From: Kryptolebias marmoratus
Taxonomy: Eukaryota > Chordata > Actinopteri > Cyprinodontiformes > Rivulidae
Length of the DNA: 64,000 nt
Assembly (NCBI RefSeq): GCF_001649575.2
Contig: NC_051438.1
Location: 3,593,381-3,657,380, forward strand
Reading direction: 5' to 3'
A program made the translations under genes and the position numbers. The notes beneath the pieces were generated by a model, which made no database searches, had not been told where the DNA came from, and saw only the letters and a program-made list of their open reading frames with translations. Within the stretch, counting starts at the first letter, position 1. Every line of letters begins with the position of its first letter. Positions 21,701 to 33,394 of this stretch are shown here, in pieces.

Positions 21701-22472
21701 CAGAAACATAGAGTTAAAAATTGCAGGTTGGACTCAAACATAGGCCCATTATTGGTTAATGAGGGTCTATTGCTTCCTTGGGTACTGGTTAGTTCATTCC
21801 TCTGCCAAATTGTACCCTGGCACCCAATAGTTGCTGCTGGTATTTTACACTAAGTACATATGAAACTTACTGTTTTGCACTCATGTACTTGCCATATGCA
21901 CCTATTTCTGCATTTACATGGCCCTGCATAAATTGCATGTTTGTGACCCTAAATGCACATGTATACAGTATGTATTCATATGAACCAGCTTCAAATGCTT
22001 TTGTTGCTTCGGTTTTGAACATGTTCAAAAAACCTATGCAACAAAATTTCTCACAAAATAGTCACAGCCTCTGAAACCCATATCAAACCTACCTGAACTG
22101 TGCCGTTAGTGTCTCCAACTCACCTCAGTGGCACTGGAACTGTATTTCAACACCTTCACAGGAAATCACCAACCTTGGTGCATCTGCCAAGATGGATAGA
22201 AGGCAGTGACAAGGCAGGTGCAAAATCAACAAAAGAGAGTACAAAGTGGGCAGAGGTGGGTACAAGAAAAAATACAACAAAACACAAATTGGCCTAGAGC
22301 CCTGTGTCTTTTCACCTCCTGACCTTTTTTTATACAATCAGAAACACTTTTTTATGACTGAGTACTGTAAAATGGCGTCTCTTTTTGGTATGTAGCTAAT
22401 CACTGCTGTCACATAAACATAACTAGCTAAATGCATCTGAGTATTAAAAAAATACATAAAAAGGGTTTTATG
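21701..22472. other. Unassigned DNA
   Basis: Two small overlapping ORFs (22100-22337) have no recognisable domain. Nothing else is assignable. Confidence 0.4.
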
Positions 22473-23222
22473 CAGTGGTGGGCCGTCAGGGCCAGCAAGG
22501 CCTTCTCTGCTGGCCTAACATAACCAAGAATCATCATAATTATGATAACGATTAATTTCATTTTTAATTTACTTTCCCAGATATCTAAAAGTATTCATAT
22601 TCTCTTCGTGTCATATTATGCTCCTTCCAGTGGTGTTGTTTTTAGGTTAGAGTTTTTATCCAATCAGAATTCAGCTATTTTATGTTGCCAGAGGCTGTAT
22701 GAAATCTGTCCGGGCCTTCAGAATTGTCAGTGCAGGGGTCTGTGCACTGTAAGTCAACGGCCAAATACTGTTGATAGACAGTTGCGATAGCCAATCAGAT
22801 CACGAGTTGTGTCAGTAAGGCCCTCTAGTTGGCCTCATGTTGAACGTGACATTTAAGCGTCCTGTGATTGGACATGGATACTTACTAGTTTGAGCCACAG
22901 CAGTGCTATGCAGATCAACAGAGTCACACCCGGGACTGTTAACAGTTAAAAACTTTTTTAACTCACAATGGTTGAAGTAGAGCAACACGTTGATTTGGTT
23001 GCTGATATACTGGCAAGGCTGCTTTCAAGACAAACTTTTCAAGAGAAGCTAGATCTCGTTAGAGGAGGATGGCCGACACTTGAGCTAGCTAACCTGTTCC
23101 AGAATGGATTTTGTGTTGAAATAAGTGTTTTGGGGGACACAGCCGTTTTGGTGAGTGCAAACATTTTATTTATTGTATTCTATTTTTTTGTTTGTTTTAA
23201 CAGTAGCATACCAGATATGTTT
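22473..23222 (+). mobile_element. hAT-type transposon 5' part, copy 1
   Basis: The element starts CAGTGGTGGGCCGTC and keeps about 750 bp of 5' region, shared with 57253-57993. Both copies stop matching right after AGTAGCATACCAGATA. The sequence includes an untranslated leader and a first coding exon. The remainder of the transposase gene and the right terminus are absent. Confidence 0.65.
22968..23150 (+). pseudogene. First exon of a hAT (ZMYM1-like) transposase, copy 1
   Basis: An ATG at 22968 opens MVEVEQHVDLVADILARLLS, then FQEKLDLVRGGWPTLELANL, ending at a splice-donor-like GTGAGT at 23151. The KLD(L/I)V..GRPTPELANL pattern resembles the N-terminus of teleost hAT-type proteins annotated as zinc-finger MYM-type 1-like. 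That resemblance is from memory of the family and is not proven here. No following exons are found, so it cannot give a full protein. The copy at 57745 has the same start and donor. Confidence 0.5.
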
Positions 23223-23234
23223 TAATTGCTGATG

Positions 23235-24400
23235 CGGGTTTGTTGATTTTTAAAATGCGCCAGATAATAGCCCATTTTGTAGACAACTGAGGTGATGCAA
23301 TGTCAAGTAGTGCTTAAGTGTGTTGGTGTTATAAATGCTAGCATAATGAAAGGCCTAAGTGTGAAATGTACCTCCTGCCACTGGTTTTATGTGATGAGAT
23401 GGAAGTGAGAATGCAATGACGAACTAAAGTAAAACAACTGTTAACATCTTGTTGTCAGTATACTTCAGATGAGGACATCTGACATTCATTGTCATATAGT
23501 GATCAACATTAGTCACTTTATCTCTGAGTCACTTTTATGTTTTAGCTTTTCAGTGATGACTTCAACTTGTCAGTTTAGATATAGATCATTGTTCCATTCC
23601 AACAAAATGAACAATATTTTACAGTTCATTCATAAACTGCTCACTGAAATCTGAAGGTTCGTTAAAACAAATGCTCTCAGTATTTACTTTTTTCTTTCTT
23701 GAACGGCCAGAGGTGTGGATTGATGGAAGATAAATAAGACATGAAGAAAGAAGAAAATATATTGGTAATGGTAAGGCCAGAGAAACATTATTTTAAGTCA
23801 AAAATGTATTTTCTGTGTGTCTCCTTAAGCCCTGAGCCCTACTCAAAAGCTTGAGGAAGACTAGAAATCTTGCTTTGAGGTGTGCCTTAGAGAAGTGTGC
23901 AGCGTAATCTACTTTTCCTCACTCTCCTTCCCCCTGAAGCATAACAAAGAGCTTGAGAGGAGCATCTGGGATGCTAATTCTGCATGAATAAATATGCAAC
24001 ACAAAATTCAGACGCTTACAGAGAACAGAAAAGATCAAGAAGAGTGATGATAGAAAAAAATGGTGCTTTAGGGGGCTGCCAGAAGGGAGTAAAGTATTTT
24101 GATAACACAACCAGTATATCTAGTCTGTGAAAAAAACAGGGAATTAGAACGTGTTCCTGGAAAACAGCAATATGGCTTGAACAGAATGAAGAGCAGCCAA
24201 AAATGTATTAATGTGTTAAAGCATTACCTGGTGATGAAGCAGGGGCTTAATTCTGCTTATCCTGTGTCAGATAGATGCATTTTAAAGGTTGTAAACAATG
24301 CACCAGTGATAATCTGCATAATGTGAAATCCTGTGGGACAGCTTCTCCAGTGACAGACAGATGCAGTTACCAGTGTGTTACTAGCACTTTGTATCGCCTT
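23235..24400. other. Unassigned DNA
   Basis: No gene or assignable repeat was seen. The region is AT-rich with scattered purine runs. Confidence 0.45.
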
Positions 24401-24809
24401 CCCAGCCAGCATGCATGGGTGGCCCCCACTTAGGTTTGTTGTGGGCTACATGGGTTATGAGTGGGCATGGGTTTTATCTGGGCTAACTGTATGGGACCGA
24501 TATGGTAACTGAAAATGGGACCCATATGGGCTGTCCCATGTGGGCTAAATGTATGGGCCCCATTCAGCATTAATGTGGGCTAACTGGGGATGGGACGGNN
24601 NNNNNNNNNNNNNNNNNNNNNNNNNNNNNNNNNNNNNNNNNNNNNNNNNNNNNNNNNNNNNNNNNNNNNNNNNNNNNNNNNNNNNNNNNNNNNNNNNNTG
24701 GGCAAACCCATGTGGGGCCACCATGGAACCCGCGGACAAACCCATTTGGGGCCCATATTGGCAGCCCTCTTTTTTCCCATATGGGGCCCACCCATGCATG
24801 CTGGCTGGG
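24401..24809. mobile_element. MITE-like element with GC-rich internal repeats, holding a 100-N gap
   Basis: The ends are a near-perfect inverted repeat of CCCAGCCAGCATGCATGGGT, read inward from 24401 and 24809. CTT stands on both sides (24398-24400, 24810-24812) and may be a 3-bp TSD. The interior consists of ATGGG/GGGCCC-type short repeats that are partly palindromic. The gap (24599-24698) is exactly 100 N. ORFs that run through the gap are artefacts. The superfamily is not certain. Confidence 0.7.
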
Positions 24810-25042
24810 CTTGTGGCTGAAAAGTGTTATATACAGGAATTTGACTTTGACTAGTAAAAAGCAGAACAGCGCAGAGCTCAGCACTTAATAAACCCCACTG
24901 TGTTAATAAAACCCAAGATTTCTGAAAAAACCCTAGGAAGTATGTTGTCTTGTCTCAACATTTAATGGCCTTTGTTCTCAGCTCTGTCAACAAACTGTGG
25001 TACACTTGGCATTTTAAGGGAATGTGATACTTGAGTTTCTAA

Positions 25043-25096
25043 TGACGAGCTGCACAGTTGTTCAGTGGTTAGTACTGTTGTCTCACAGCAAGGATG
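25043..25096 (+). repeat. tRNA-like SINE head fragment
   Basis: GAGCTGCACAGTTGTTCAGT followed by GGTTAGTACTGTTGTCTCAC resembles the A-box part of another tRNA-headed repeat common in fish. It is cut before a B box. Confidence 0.4.
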
Positions 25097-27540
25097 AGAC
25101 AACAGCAATATAATAATGGTTTAAATACTGATTTGTCTAAGGGTTTTGCACAGAGGCTTTTTTAAAATGTATTGATGATAGCAAAGTTGAATATTGTTAC
25201 AAATAAAAAAAAGAAATATGTTTGAGATAACACTGACAGCAAAGAATACTCTTCTACAGTTTCGAACTAATAAAAAGTTACACAAAGGTGTTTCACTGTA
25301 AAGATGGTTTGCAGTTTGTTTTGTTGCAACCTGAAGTGTGAAATAAACTTCAGTGGAGTTTGAAAACAAAATATTTGTATAGGTGGGGGGGTTGTATTTT
25401 AATTCATAGGGGAACCACTGCTTTAAGTTGAGATTTCTCCAAATTCTTGAAATCTCTTGATGATACAGTGAACTGTAGATGGTAGGGTATTCAAAGTATT
25501 CCCAATTTTTCATTGAGAACATTTTTCTGAGGTTGCTCTGTTATTTTGTAGATTTTTTTTTTATTTGTAAACCACTGCCCATCTTTACTTCTGAGAGATT
25601 CAGCTTCTCTAAAATGCTTTTAAACCCCTTTCTCTTACCCAGTCCTTTTACTTACCTGTTGTTCAATAAACTAATTTGTTGCAAAATTCTCCTTCAGCTG
25701 TTTATTATTTACTTACTTTTACAGTCTTTTGTTGCCCCCTGTTTTGTTTTGTTTTTTTCTTTTTCAAAATGATACAATATCTAGGCTTAAACATTTGATG
25801 TTTACTGTGTACCACTGTGAATAAAATATGGGTTTATAAAATTTGCAAATAATCTCCATCTGTGTTTAATTTCCATTTTAGACACATCTCAACTTTTTGT
25901 AATAGGGGTGGTACAAAAGGCCTTAACCCTCCCATTGCCTTCGAGTCAAATTGACCTGAAGTCACAAGGGCTTCTCTTTCTCTCTTCAGTTACGACAGCT
26001 TCAGAAGGATTAATCAGCACTTTGTCTGAGAATTACTCTGTATTTTAGTGTCTAGAAAACATATTCTGTCAAAATTTGACAGTGAGTAACTGTTTATTTA
26101 TTGAGCATAAATTTAAAACAGTTTAAAACCTTTTTATCAAAGCCAAATGAGAAACATGTTGAAATAACCAACATATTCCCATTTACTGTAGAAAACTCCC
26201 TCACAGCTTTATTCAAAGACTGTCACAATGGCGTGCTGAATGCCAAACTGTTTTATTCTTTCAATTTTTACAACTACACACATACCACTGGAAATAACTG
26301 AAATTGTAAAAAGGTAAATGGTGGAATATCTATTATTCTTTAGTCTTCAAAAAATGAAAAAGAGGAAATAGTAATAGTAAAAAAAATCAATAAACAAATA
26401 AATAACAACAACTAAGCAAGGGAAACACCTTGGCAAACAAAACAAAGTCCACAACTTAAATTGATGAATCATTCCACTCTTAGTAGAAAATACTGAAATC
26501 TTAAAACTTGTGTTTTTAGGTTTTGTTAAGTTATAAAGATAATTTATGCTTTGGCTCTAAAAGTAACAAAGGTTTTTAAATGAGAAATATAAATAAATAA
26601 ATGAAAAACCTCTTAATTACCAAATAAAAGCCTTGGATCTATGGGCAGATTTACACAGAAGTGTATATCTGCCCATAACCTTTTCAGCTGTCCTGCTATC
26701 AGAGTAAAACACTTGCTACCAAAATCTTTTGGTTCCAGGGCTTCTTGCTTCCAGGAATACAAAAAATGACAAATGGCTCTAACTGGAACCAGCATTGGCA
26801 GGAGGGCTGGGGTGTGATGAGATTTTAACCTAATTTGAATAACCCAGATCTGAGATGATACACCGCAGAGCATTGAGAGGTGATGGTCCAATTCGTCAAT
26901 TGATGGAAATGGAAAGGTGGGGGGTTAAAGAGGAGAGAACAGGGCAAAGAGATGAAAGGAGGGAAAGGGGATCACAATGAGGGGGGCGAAGAAGCTGAAG
27001 AGGTGAGTGGTAAGGAGGGAAAGCAAAGATGAAAAGAGAGGAAGCTGGGCGAAGAGATACTGACTCAATCACTGGAGAAGATTAAAGCCCCTTCTGTGCA
27101 GCACTGGTCCAATTAATGTTTAACAAAATGTCTCAGCTCGGAAAAGATCATCTCCCACTCCTGTGATCCCTTTCAACCCCGCTCAGGGCCACATGAGACA
27201 AAGCAACAAAAAAACACCCCAAATGAAACATTTACAAAAAGCAATCATTTGTTTATATCCCTGACATGAATAATTGTGATTTGTTTTATTCACACTGTAT
27301 TGTTGATTAGCTCCAATCTGAGGAGGATAGGAAGCCGTCTGAGCTTCTACTGAGACAGCCAATTTTGGAAGTGTGATCCTTTTGTGCTGCCGTGTGTTTG
27401 GGAGGGGGCCTTTGTGGCTTGTCTCTCAAAGAAAACAAGGAGCCCCTGTTTCTTGTGCTGGAAGGGATGTCACCATTTGTCATAATTGGCTGACAGTGAG
27501 CTTTCATGATAGCTCACTACTCACCTCCCCACCCCTCTCC
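25097..27540. other. Unassigned DNA with a purine-rich tract
   Basis: No gene was identified. About 26900-27060 is strongly purine-rich (GGAGGGAAAGGGGATC, AAAGAGAGGAAGCTGG). The remainder is AT-rich. Small ORFs (25121-25522, 25479-25772) lack domain character. Confidence 0.45.
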
Positions 27541-27548
27541 TCCTTCAG

Positions 27549-27618
27549 AAGAGGAAGGGAGGAAGAAAAAGATGCGACTGAGGTAGACAAGACAGGTCCA
27601 CAGGCACAGCGCGTGGAG
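27549..27618 (+). other. Candidate internal exon, function unknown
   Basis: A strong pyrimidine tract ending in CTCCTCCTTCAG (to 27548) precedes 70 bases that end before GTAAAA at 27619. In the open frame the segment reads RRGREEEKDATEVDKTGPQA and onward, a charged peptide. The acceptor is good and the donor moderate. No neighbouring exon was recognised, so this may be chance. Confidence 0.2.
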
Positions 27619-27789
27619 GTAAAAACAGAGTCTAAAGATTGTTCACTGAGATGTGCTGATCATAATTGACTTCCAGTTTAACTGTGTTTGCAGGCAGAAG
27701 AGTGCATATTTATACAGGAGTCCCAGCTGAGAAGAGCTGCAGCTGAGCAGTTCATCAGATAACAAGCAGAGAAATTAATGCTGAGTGCT

Positions 27790-28230
27790 GAATGACTGCT
27801 GACATTTTCTGAAGAAGTTATAAAAGAAAAGAAACATTAAAGATTAAAGAAGCAGAACACTAGCTAACAGCCAAAAGTAGCAAAGCAATATCCAAAAGCT
27901 AAAAGTAGCAAAAGGCTGGCTAGAAGCTAAAAGCTATGAGCAGTAAATGGTTAGCTACAAGTAGCAATAGGTTAGCTGTGAACTAAAAGTAGCAAAGGCT
28001 AGCTACAATTGGCAGGATGGTAGCTAAAAACTAAAAGTAGCACAAGAAGAGAAAAACTGACCAATTATGATGAAGCAGATTTCAAAGAGAACAATAGGTG
28101 TTTGTTTTAGAGGTTAGAATATATCTCAATAGATTTTTCTCAGGAAAATATTTGTAGATAGCACCCATCTTCTTATTTAGCTGAAATTTTTTATATACGA
28201 ATGGCTAAAACAGCTCAAAATATGAAGAAG
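27790..28230 (+). repeat. Degenerate AGCTAAAAGTAGCAAA minisatellite, copy 1
   Basis: Degenerate tandem units around AGCTAAAAGTAGCAAAGGCT span about 27840-28050. They are followed by GCAGATTTCAAAGAGAACAA, which also follows the repeat array at 48430-48740. The array therefore belongs to a dispersed element. Confidence 0.7.
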
Positions 28231-29049
28231 TAGTTAGATTTCACATCTGTGAATCTGCATTTACACAATTAAACGCAAATAATTATAAATGAAACAATGC
28301 TACATAAGCTTACTTCAAGTAAATAAAATTAAAAAAAAAATCTTATGTAATGACACAGACGGCAGAATTGATTTCTCATAATCTCATCAAGTTAGCTTTT
28401 GCAGCTTTGGTCACTTTGTACACAGACTTTTTGAGTGGAGTAGACTATCTAACCCAGGTCTCTTTGTACTCACCTCCACACACTTTGTACTTACTTTAGC
28501 CTCCTTTATATAAAACTTGGCAACTGTGGATTATTGTATATATTGACCAGCTTTTTAAACATTATTTAATGGTGCAAATGCATAAGCATTGAAGCACCCT
28601 TCTTGCCTACTAAAAATGTTGTCCTGTGTCTTATTGCATAGCTTTAAAATAAAACATGCAAATTTGATACCAAAATGTACAGTATAGCTGTTCAAATGTT
28701 CTAACAAAGTAATTTCACCATTTGGTTTTAATTAATTTAATAATCTGGTTTTGATTATTTTATTGAAATATGCTTGTTGAATGTGAATACAACCTGAGTG
28801 ATGAAAGCTGTACTGATTCTGATCACACTTTAGTCAAAATACTAAAGCGCTAAGCCAGTGCAAGATCAAGTGTGAGTGGATTTAGTATAGTGCATCCAAA
28901 GAATTCCCGATCTGTCTCATATATATGATCTTTGATATATGATCTGTCTTCACTGATTTGGGGCAAGAAATATTTGAAGCTGCATGTTGAATTCACCAGT
29001 TCTTTTGCACTTACAGAAACAAGAGAGTAAAAGTTAATTCATTCTTCTA
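28231..29049. other. Unassigned DNA
   Basis: AT-rich, nothing recognised. Confidence 0.45.
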
Positions 29050-29170
29050 TTATCCATCCATCCATTTTCTAGGCTGCTTGTGCCCATTCAGGGTTGTGAG
29101 AGCTAGTGCCTATCTCCAGCAGTCATTGGCGAAATGTGCGGTACACCCTGGATAGGTTGCCAGTTCTTCT
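29050..29170 (+). repeat. LINE 3'-end-like fragment
   Basis: The order TCCATCCATCCATTTTCTAG, CTTGTGCCCATTCAGGGT, CTATCTCCAGCAGTCATTGG, GTACACCCTGGATAGGTTGC is that of a very common teleost LINE 3' end. No coding part is attached. Confidence 0.6.
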
Positions 29171-30440
29171 TTTTTTCTTCTTTTTAATCACAGACAGGTT
29201 TTTTTTTAATGCTGTATAACTAATTTTATTATCTTTATTCCCAGATAACTGGATCTACCATAGTGATAAATGATAAGTAATACAAATCTGTCCAAAAGTA
29301 TGTAAATAAGTCCCACATTTTACTGTTTTTCTTTTTAAAGCAAGCAAATAGAAACTGTTTGATTTGCAAAACTGACAGGATCTCATAGTGTCAGTTCTGG
29401 ACTTTTAAATTAAGTGGCATCAGTTAAAACACTGATGCCGCCTGACACTGGACACATTTGACTAAGCTTTGATTCACACAGGTATCTTTTCAGTCCCTTC
29501 ATGATAAATTCAAGAGTCTATGAGCCTCCCCACTCTGCGTCATACATATAACATGGTTTTAAAGCTTGTTTGAAGTAAGAACAGTTGCAGAGGCCATTTC
29601 AGATTCCATATCAACACAGTGACCCTCCTGGCTTTGAAGGCTTAACAATGTAGGAAAGAGGTTGCACTTTTATTTGAGGTGGTTCTATTCCAAAGTCAAG
29701 GGAATATGTATTCAGAGTGCTAAAACTTCAGGCGTGTTATAATCAATGGAAAATATTTGTGCCTGGATTTTATTTTTTTATTTTTTGTTATACTTTGGGA
29801 TTTCTTCTCTTCCTGTTTGTTTCTTCCACAAACAGATTCAGTTTCCATTACTATATAAACCATCTGGAAGTCTCAACTGCATGATGTCTTTTGCAGTGTT
29901 GGATTTAATCATTAAGGTAAGTGAGTAATTCTCATTGGGCCTCATGATCCAGCATGAATTCTATTTTTCCATTTGTGCTGTTTACAACATTGGCACCAAG
30001 ATAGACTTTAACTCTCCAATAACCTTTGTCCATTTTTATGTTGTAAATGTATTTTGTAAATAATTTTGACTTTGTTGATGCAAAAGGCATAACAGTTGCC
30101 ATAATTTGGGCTGAAGTTTAAAACTTCAAGAATGTTTTATTTTGTTGTTGTTGTTTTAACTAAAGGGATTTGTCTCTATGCTGTCCTATAATTGACTTTT
30201 AACGTGTGTGTGTGTGTATGTGTGTGTAAGAGGGATAGGACTGCTACAATCTTAGGCCCATTTAGCAAGTCCAATCTTCTGGAAAAGTTAATGCCTTTCT
30301 GATGTTGATTGGAAAAAAAATAAATACACACACTGCTGTGTTCATTGAATATGCTGTAGTTTCCAGGCCAGGCCACTAGTTAGCACTTACATGAGCATGT
30401 GCACAGTTACCAGTCTTTCCAGCATGTAAACAGTTAAATC
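29171..30440. other. Unassigned DNA with a GT microsatellite
   Basis: A short (GT)n run lies at about 30201-30228. No gene or other repeat was recognised. Confidence 0.45.
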
Positions 30441-30599
30441 CATTGTCTTCTTTTTCTTTTGGCTGTTCTTTTTTCAGGGGTCTCCACAGTGAGTCATCCT
30501 CCTCCAGCTAACTCTGTCTTCTGTGTCCTCTGTCCTCACTCAAGCTACGTCCATGTCCTCTCTAACTGCACCCATATATCTCCTCTTTGGCCTTCTTCT

Positions 30600-31377
30600 C
30601 TATTTTTTTCCTGGCAGCTGAATCTCTAACATCCTTCTACCAATATACCCACTGTCCCTCCTCTGCACATGTCCAAACCATCTCAGTCTGAGCTCTCTAA
30701 CTTTATCTCCCTGTTGTTCAACTTGTGCTGTACCTCTGATGACCTCATTCCTAATCCTATCCATCCTTGTCACTCCTAAGGAGAACCTCAACATCTTCAG
30801 CTCTGCCACTTCCAGTTCTGTCTCCTGTATTTTTGTCAGTCCCACTGTCTCCAAACCATACAACATAGCTGTTCTCACCACTGTCTTGTAAAACTTTCCT
30901 TTGACCTTTGCTGCCACTTTTTTGTCACAGATCATTCCTGAAACTTTTCTCCATCCACTCCATCCTGCCTGGACTCTTTTCTTCACCTTTTTACCACACT
31001 CCCTGTTTTCCTGGACAGTCGACCCTAAGTACTTGAAGTCCTGCTCCTTGTAGCCTCACTGTTCCATCTTCATCCCTCTCATTCACACACATGTACTCTG
31101 TCTTGCTTCAACTGACTTTCATTCCTGTTCTTTCAAGCGCATACCTTCACTCATCTTCTACCTGTTCCTTGTCACACAGACCACATTGTCATCGGCATAC
31201 CGCATAGTCTACAGGGATTCCTGCCTGACAGCATCTGTTGGTCTGTCTATTTTTATGTTCTATAACTCTTGCCCAGATCTTCACCGTGTGGCTCATCAAC
31301 TTAATTCCCCTGTAGTTGCTACAACTCTGTACATGACCCTTGTTCTTAAAGATTGTCACCAGCACACGTCTCCCCAT
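30600..31377 (-). pseudogene. RTE LINE reverse transcriptase remnant, copy 1
   Basis: The upstream part reads FKNKGHVQSCSNYRGIKLMS, the standard RT entry motif (about 31300-31360). After the deletion, RQESL-TMRYADDNVVCV (complement of about 31175-31235) retains the YADD catalytic motif, with one stop before TMRYADD. The C-terminal segment at 30600-30986 contains KVKGKFYKTVVRTAMLYGLE, ELEVAELKMLRFSLGVTRMD and LRLRWFGHVQRRDSGYIGRR, all hallmarks of this RTE family. The protein would carry out target-primed reverse transcription, but the copy cannot produce it because of the deletion and frame breaks. Confidence 0.85.
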
Positions 31378-31821
31378 TCCTTAGGCATTTTCTCACTTCT
31401 CTCCCTTCTTAGTGTCAAGCTTCTTGTACAACTCATCATACACCTTCCTTTTTGCTTTACTACCTCCTTCTTTGCCCTATGTTTTAGCTCCTTATATTCC
31501 AGTCTCCTCTCTTCAGTCCTCTCACTGTCCCATTTCTTCCTGGCTAACCTCTTCCTCTGGATAATTTCCTGCAATTCACTATTCCACCACCATGTCTCCT
31601 TATCATCTTTTCTCTGTCCAGATGACACACCAAGTACCTTCTTACCTGTCTCTCTAATCTCTGTGGGTGTAGTAGCTGGAAGCTCTATCTTTCTACCGAG
31701 AGCCTGTAACAGCTCATTTCTGAACTCCTCAAAGCATTCTTCCTTCCATTTTGTCCTCTCTTCTGCCTTTACTCTTTCCCTCTTCTTCATCACAATGCTC
31801 ATCCTACACACCACCATCCGA

Positions 31822-32455
31822 TACTGGCCACACTTTCCCCTGCCACAAACTTACAGTCCACAATTTCCCTCAGGTTACCTCCTCTCCTCTTCTACAAAGA
31901 ATGTAGTCTACCTGCGTACTCCAGCCTCCAGTCTTATAGGTGTTGACTACAGCAATTTCCATCCTCTTAGCAAAAGCCACGACCATCTATTCTTCCTGGT
32001 TCCCTTCCTCAACACCAAACCTGCCCATCACCTGCTCATCTCCTCTGTTTCCTTCACCAACATGTCCATTCAGATCTGCTCCAATCATCACTTTCTCCTT
32101 CTTGGGAATACTCTCTATCACTTCATCAAGATCCTTCCAGAGTTTCTCTTTCTCTTCTAGATCACATCCAACCTGGGGAGCATAGCCACTGACAACATTC
32201 AGCATCAGACCTTCTGCTTGTACCTTCAAATATTTCCCCCTATCTGACACTTTTTTTCACCATGACTATATTTTTTGGCAAGTCCTTTTTTAGGACAAAC
32301 CCTACTCTATTTCTCTTCCTCTTCACACCATGGTAAAACAGCTTTAACCCTGCCCCAATGCTGTGAGCCTTGCTGCACTTTGTCTCTTGTACACATAACA
32401 CATCTATCTTCCTCCTCTGCATCAAGTCAGCCAGCTCTCTACCTTTGCCTGTCAT
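31822..32455 (-). pseudogene. RTE LINE apurinic-type endonuclease remnant, copy 1
   Basis: Begins MTGKGRELADLMQRRKIDVL, then CVQETKCS with the catalytic-type QET. After a frameshift near 32250 it gives LMLNVVSGYAPQ, VMIGADLNGHVGEGNRGDEQ and a VDYILC-like motif (about 31890). This is the exonuclease-endonuclease-phosphatase fold domain found in RTE LINEs and in the craniofacial-development-protein-2-like genes derived from BovB. Relative to family members about eleven residues are missing after VNTY. Inactive. Confidence 0.8.
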
Positions 32456-32544
32456 TGTCCATATGTTTCAATTTTCTACCCTTGGGAATGTGCTATTTCA
32501 CACGGCTTCCTTTGAAATGCAAATGTGCGGGTTTGAAAAGTTCA

Positions 32545-32574
32545 CCTATGAGACCTGGGTTCAGGTCTCATAGG
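32545..32574. repeat. Perfect hairpin, 13-bp stem, 4-base loop
   Basis: CCTATGAGACCTG and CAGGTCTCATAGG are exact complements separated by GGTT. It stands just upstream (on the minus strand) of the RTE endonuclease start. Confidence 0.95.
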
Positions 32575-32639
32575 GTTTTGTGATTTGCCTGCAGCCAGGA
32601 ACATCCCTGAATCTGTGGGTACTGAGCGAGGAGGATGCT

Positions 32640-33390
32640 CCTGCTTCATCCATGAATGAATCCTCATTGGATGATGATGATGATGTGCCAGGGCAGAGGC
32701 CACTTTAAAGGAGAAGGAAGAGGAGGACGAGGAGATGGAAGTAGAGAAGAGAGAGGGCGAGCCTTGGCTTGCCTGGATATGACCCTAAAGTGCTTCACCA
32801 CTCTGTGTGACATGAATCAATTCAATGATCAGCTGACTAGCCCAGCAAGTTGCCAGAGGAAAGAAGACAAGCTGGTTCCCCTCCGGGACATTTGGGACCC
32901 GTTAGTGGCCTGGTGCCCTCTTGCCTTCAACCTTGGAGAGGACATTTGAAAAACAGCTGGCTGGATTTTTGGGGCAGGTTCAAACAATTATTCTCCTCCA
33001 AGCCAGCAAAGTACAGGGTAAAGCTGTGGGTGCTGTCAATATCTCCACATCATATGTGGGGGACATGCGGCCCTACCTGAAAAAGAAGACATTGGAAGCA
33101 GGGGTAGAGGGTTGCACTGGCCACATACAATATAACTACTTTACATCATTTGGAGCTGTTACAAAGAAAGCAGGAACGTAGGAAGGATGGGGCTTCCCTG
33201 CAGCTGCTGGAGTTAAAGAGGTGGCAGGTGCAGTGAGTGACTTTGCTTTTACCTCCATAATAACAGTCGTCTGTGCACAGGTGAAGCCACAGCATGCTCC
33301 TTCTCAGCCCGAAGCATCAAAGAGTAGAGGTGCTGGAGGAGCAGAACCGGAGGCTCCAATCATATTGGATTACAAATGCAAGGACAAGGT
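32640..33390 (+). pseudogene. piggyBac transposase (PGBD4-like) remnant
   Basis: An acidic start (DDDDDVPGQRPL-like, about 32660) precedes LVPLRDIWDPLVAWCPLAFN (about 32870-32930). TFEKQLAGF then occupies the place of the usual TVDEQL. SKPAKYRVKLWVLS and TSYVGDMRPYLKKK (about 33000-33090) follow, and later an IILDYKCKDKV-like segment (about 33360). These follow the order of the catalytic part of piggyBac transposases, which cut and paste at TTAA. Frames shift several times and the first catalytic Asp region is altered, so it is inactive. It need not belong to the non-autonomous copies at 11137 and 56542. Confidence 0.65.
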
Positions 33391-33394
33391 AGGT

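Larger units (their letters stand above)
30446..32470 (-). mobile_element. RTE-clade (BovB-like) LINE, copy 1, internally deleted
   Basis: Minus-strand order: endonuclease (from about 32455), linker, reverse-transcriptase entry, catalytic core, C-terminal region, then a 3' end with GGGGTCTCCACAGTG on the plus strand. The middle of the RT between VIEH and DAVRQES has been deleted near 31210-31260. Frameshifts also occur, for example at a T run near 32255. A second copy lies at 60393-62075 in the same orientation. Confidence 0.85.

Noticed and set aside
24545..24884. Several ORFs of 71-104 codons on both strands
   Set aside because: They run through the 100-N gap and GC-rich repeat units of a MITE; the unknown residues make them artefacts.
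31186..32160. Plus-strand ORF of 324 codons, the second longest in the window
   Set aside because: It is a Ser/Leu-rich antisense shadow of the RTE LINE. The minus strand carries the endonuclease and RT motifs.
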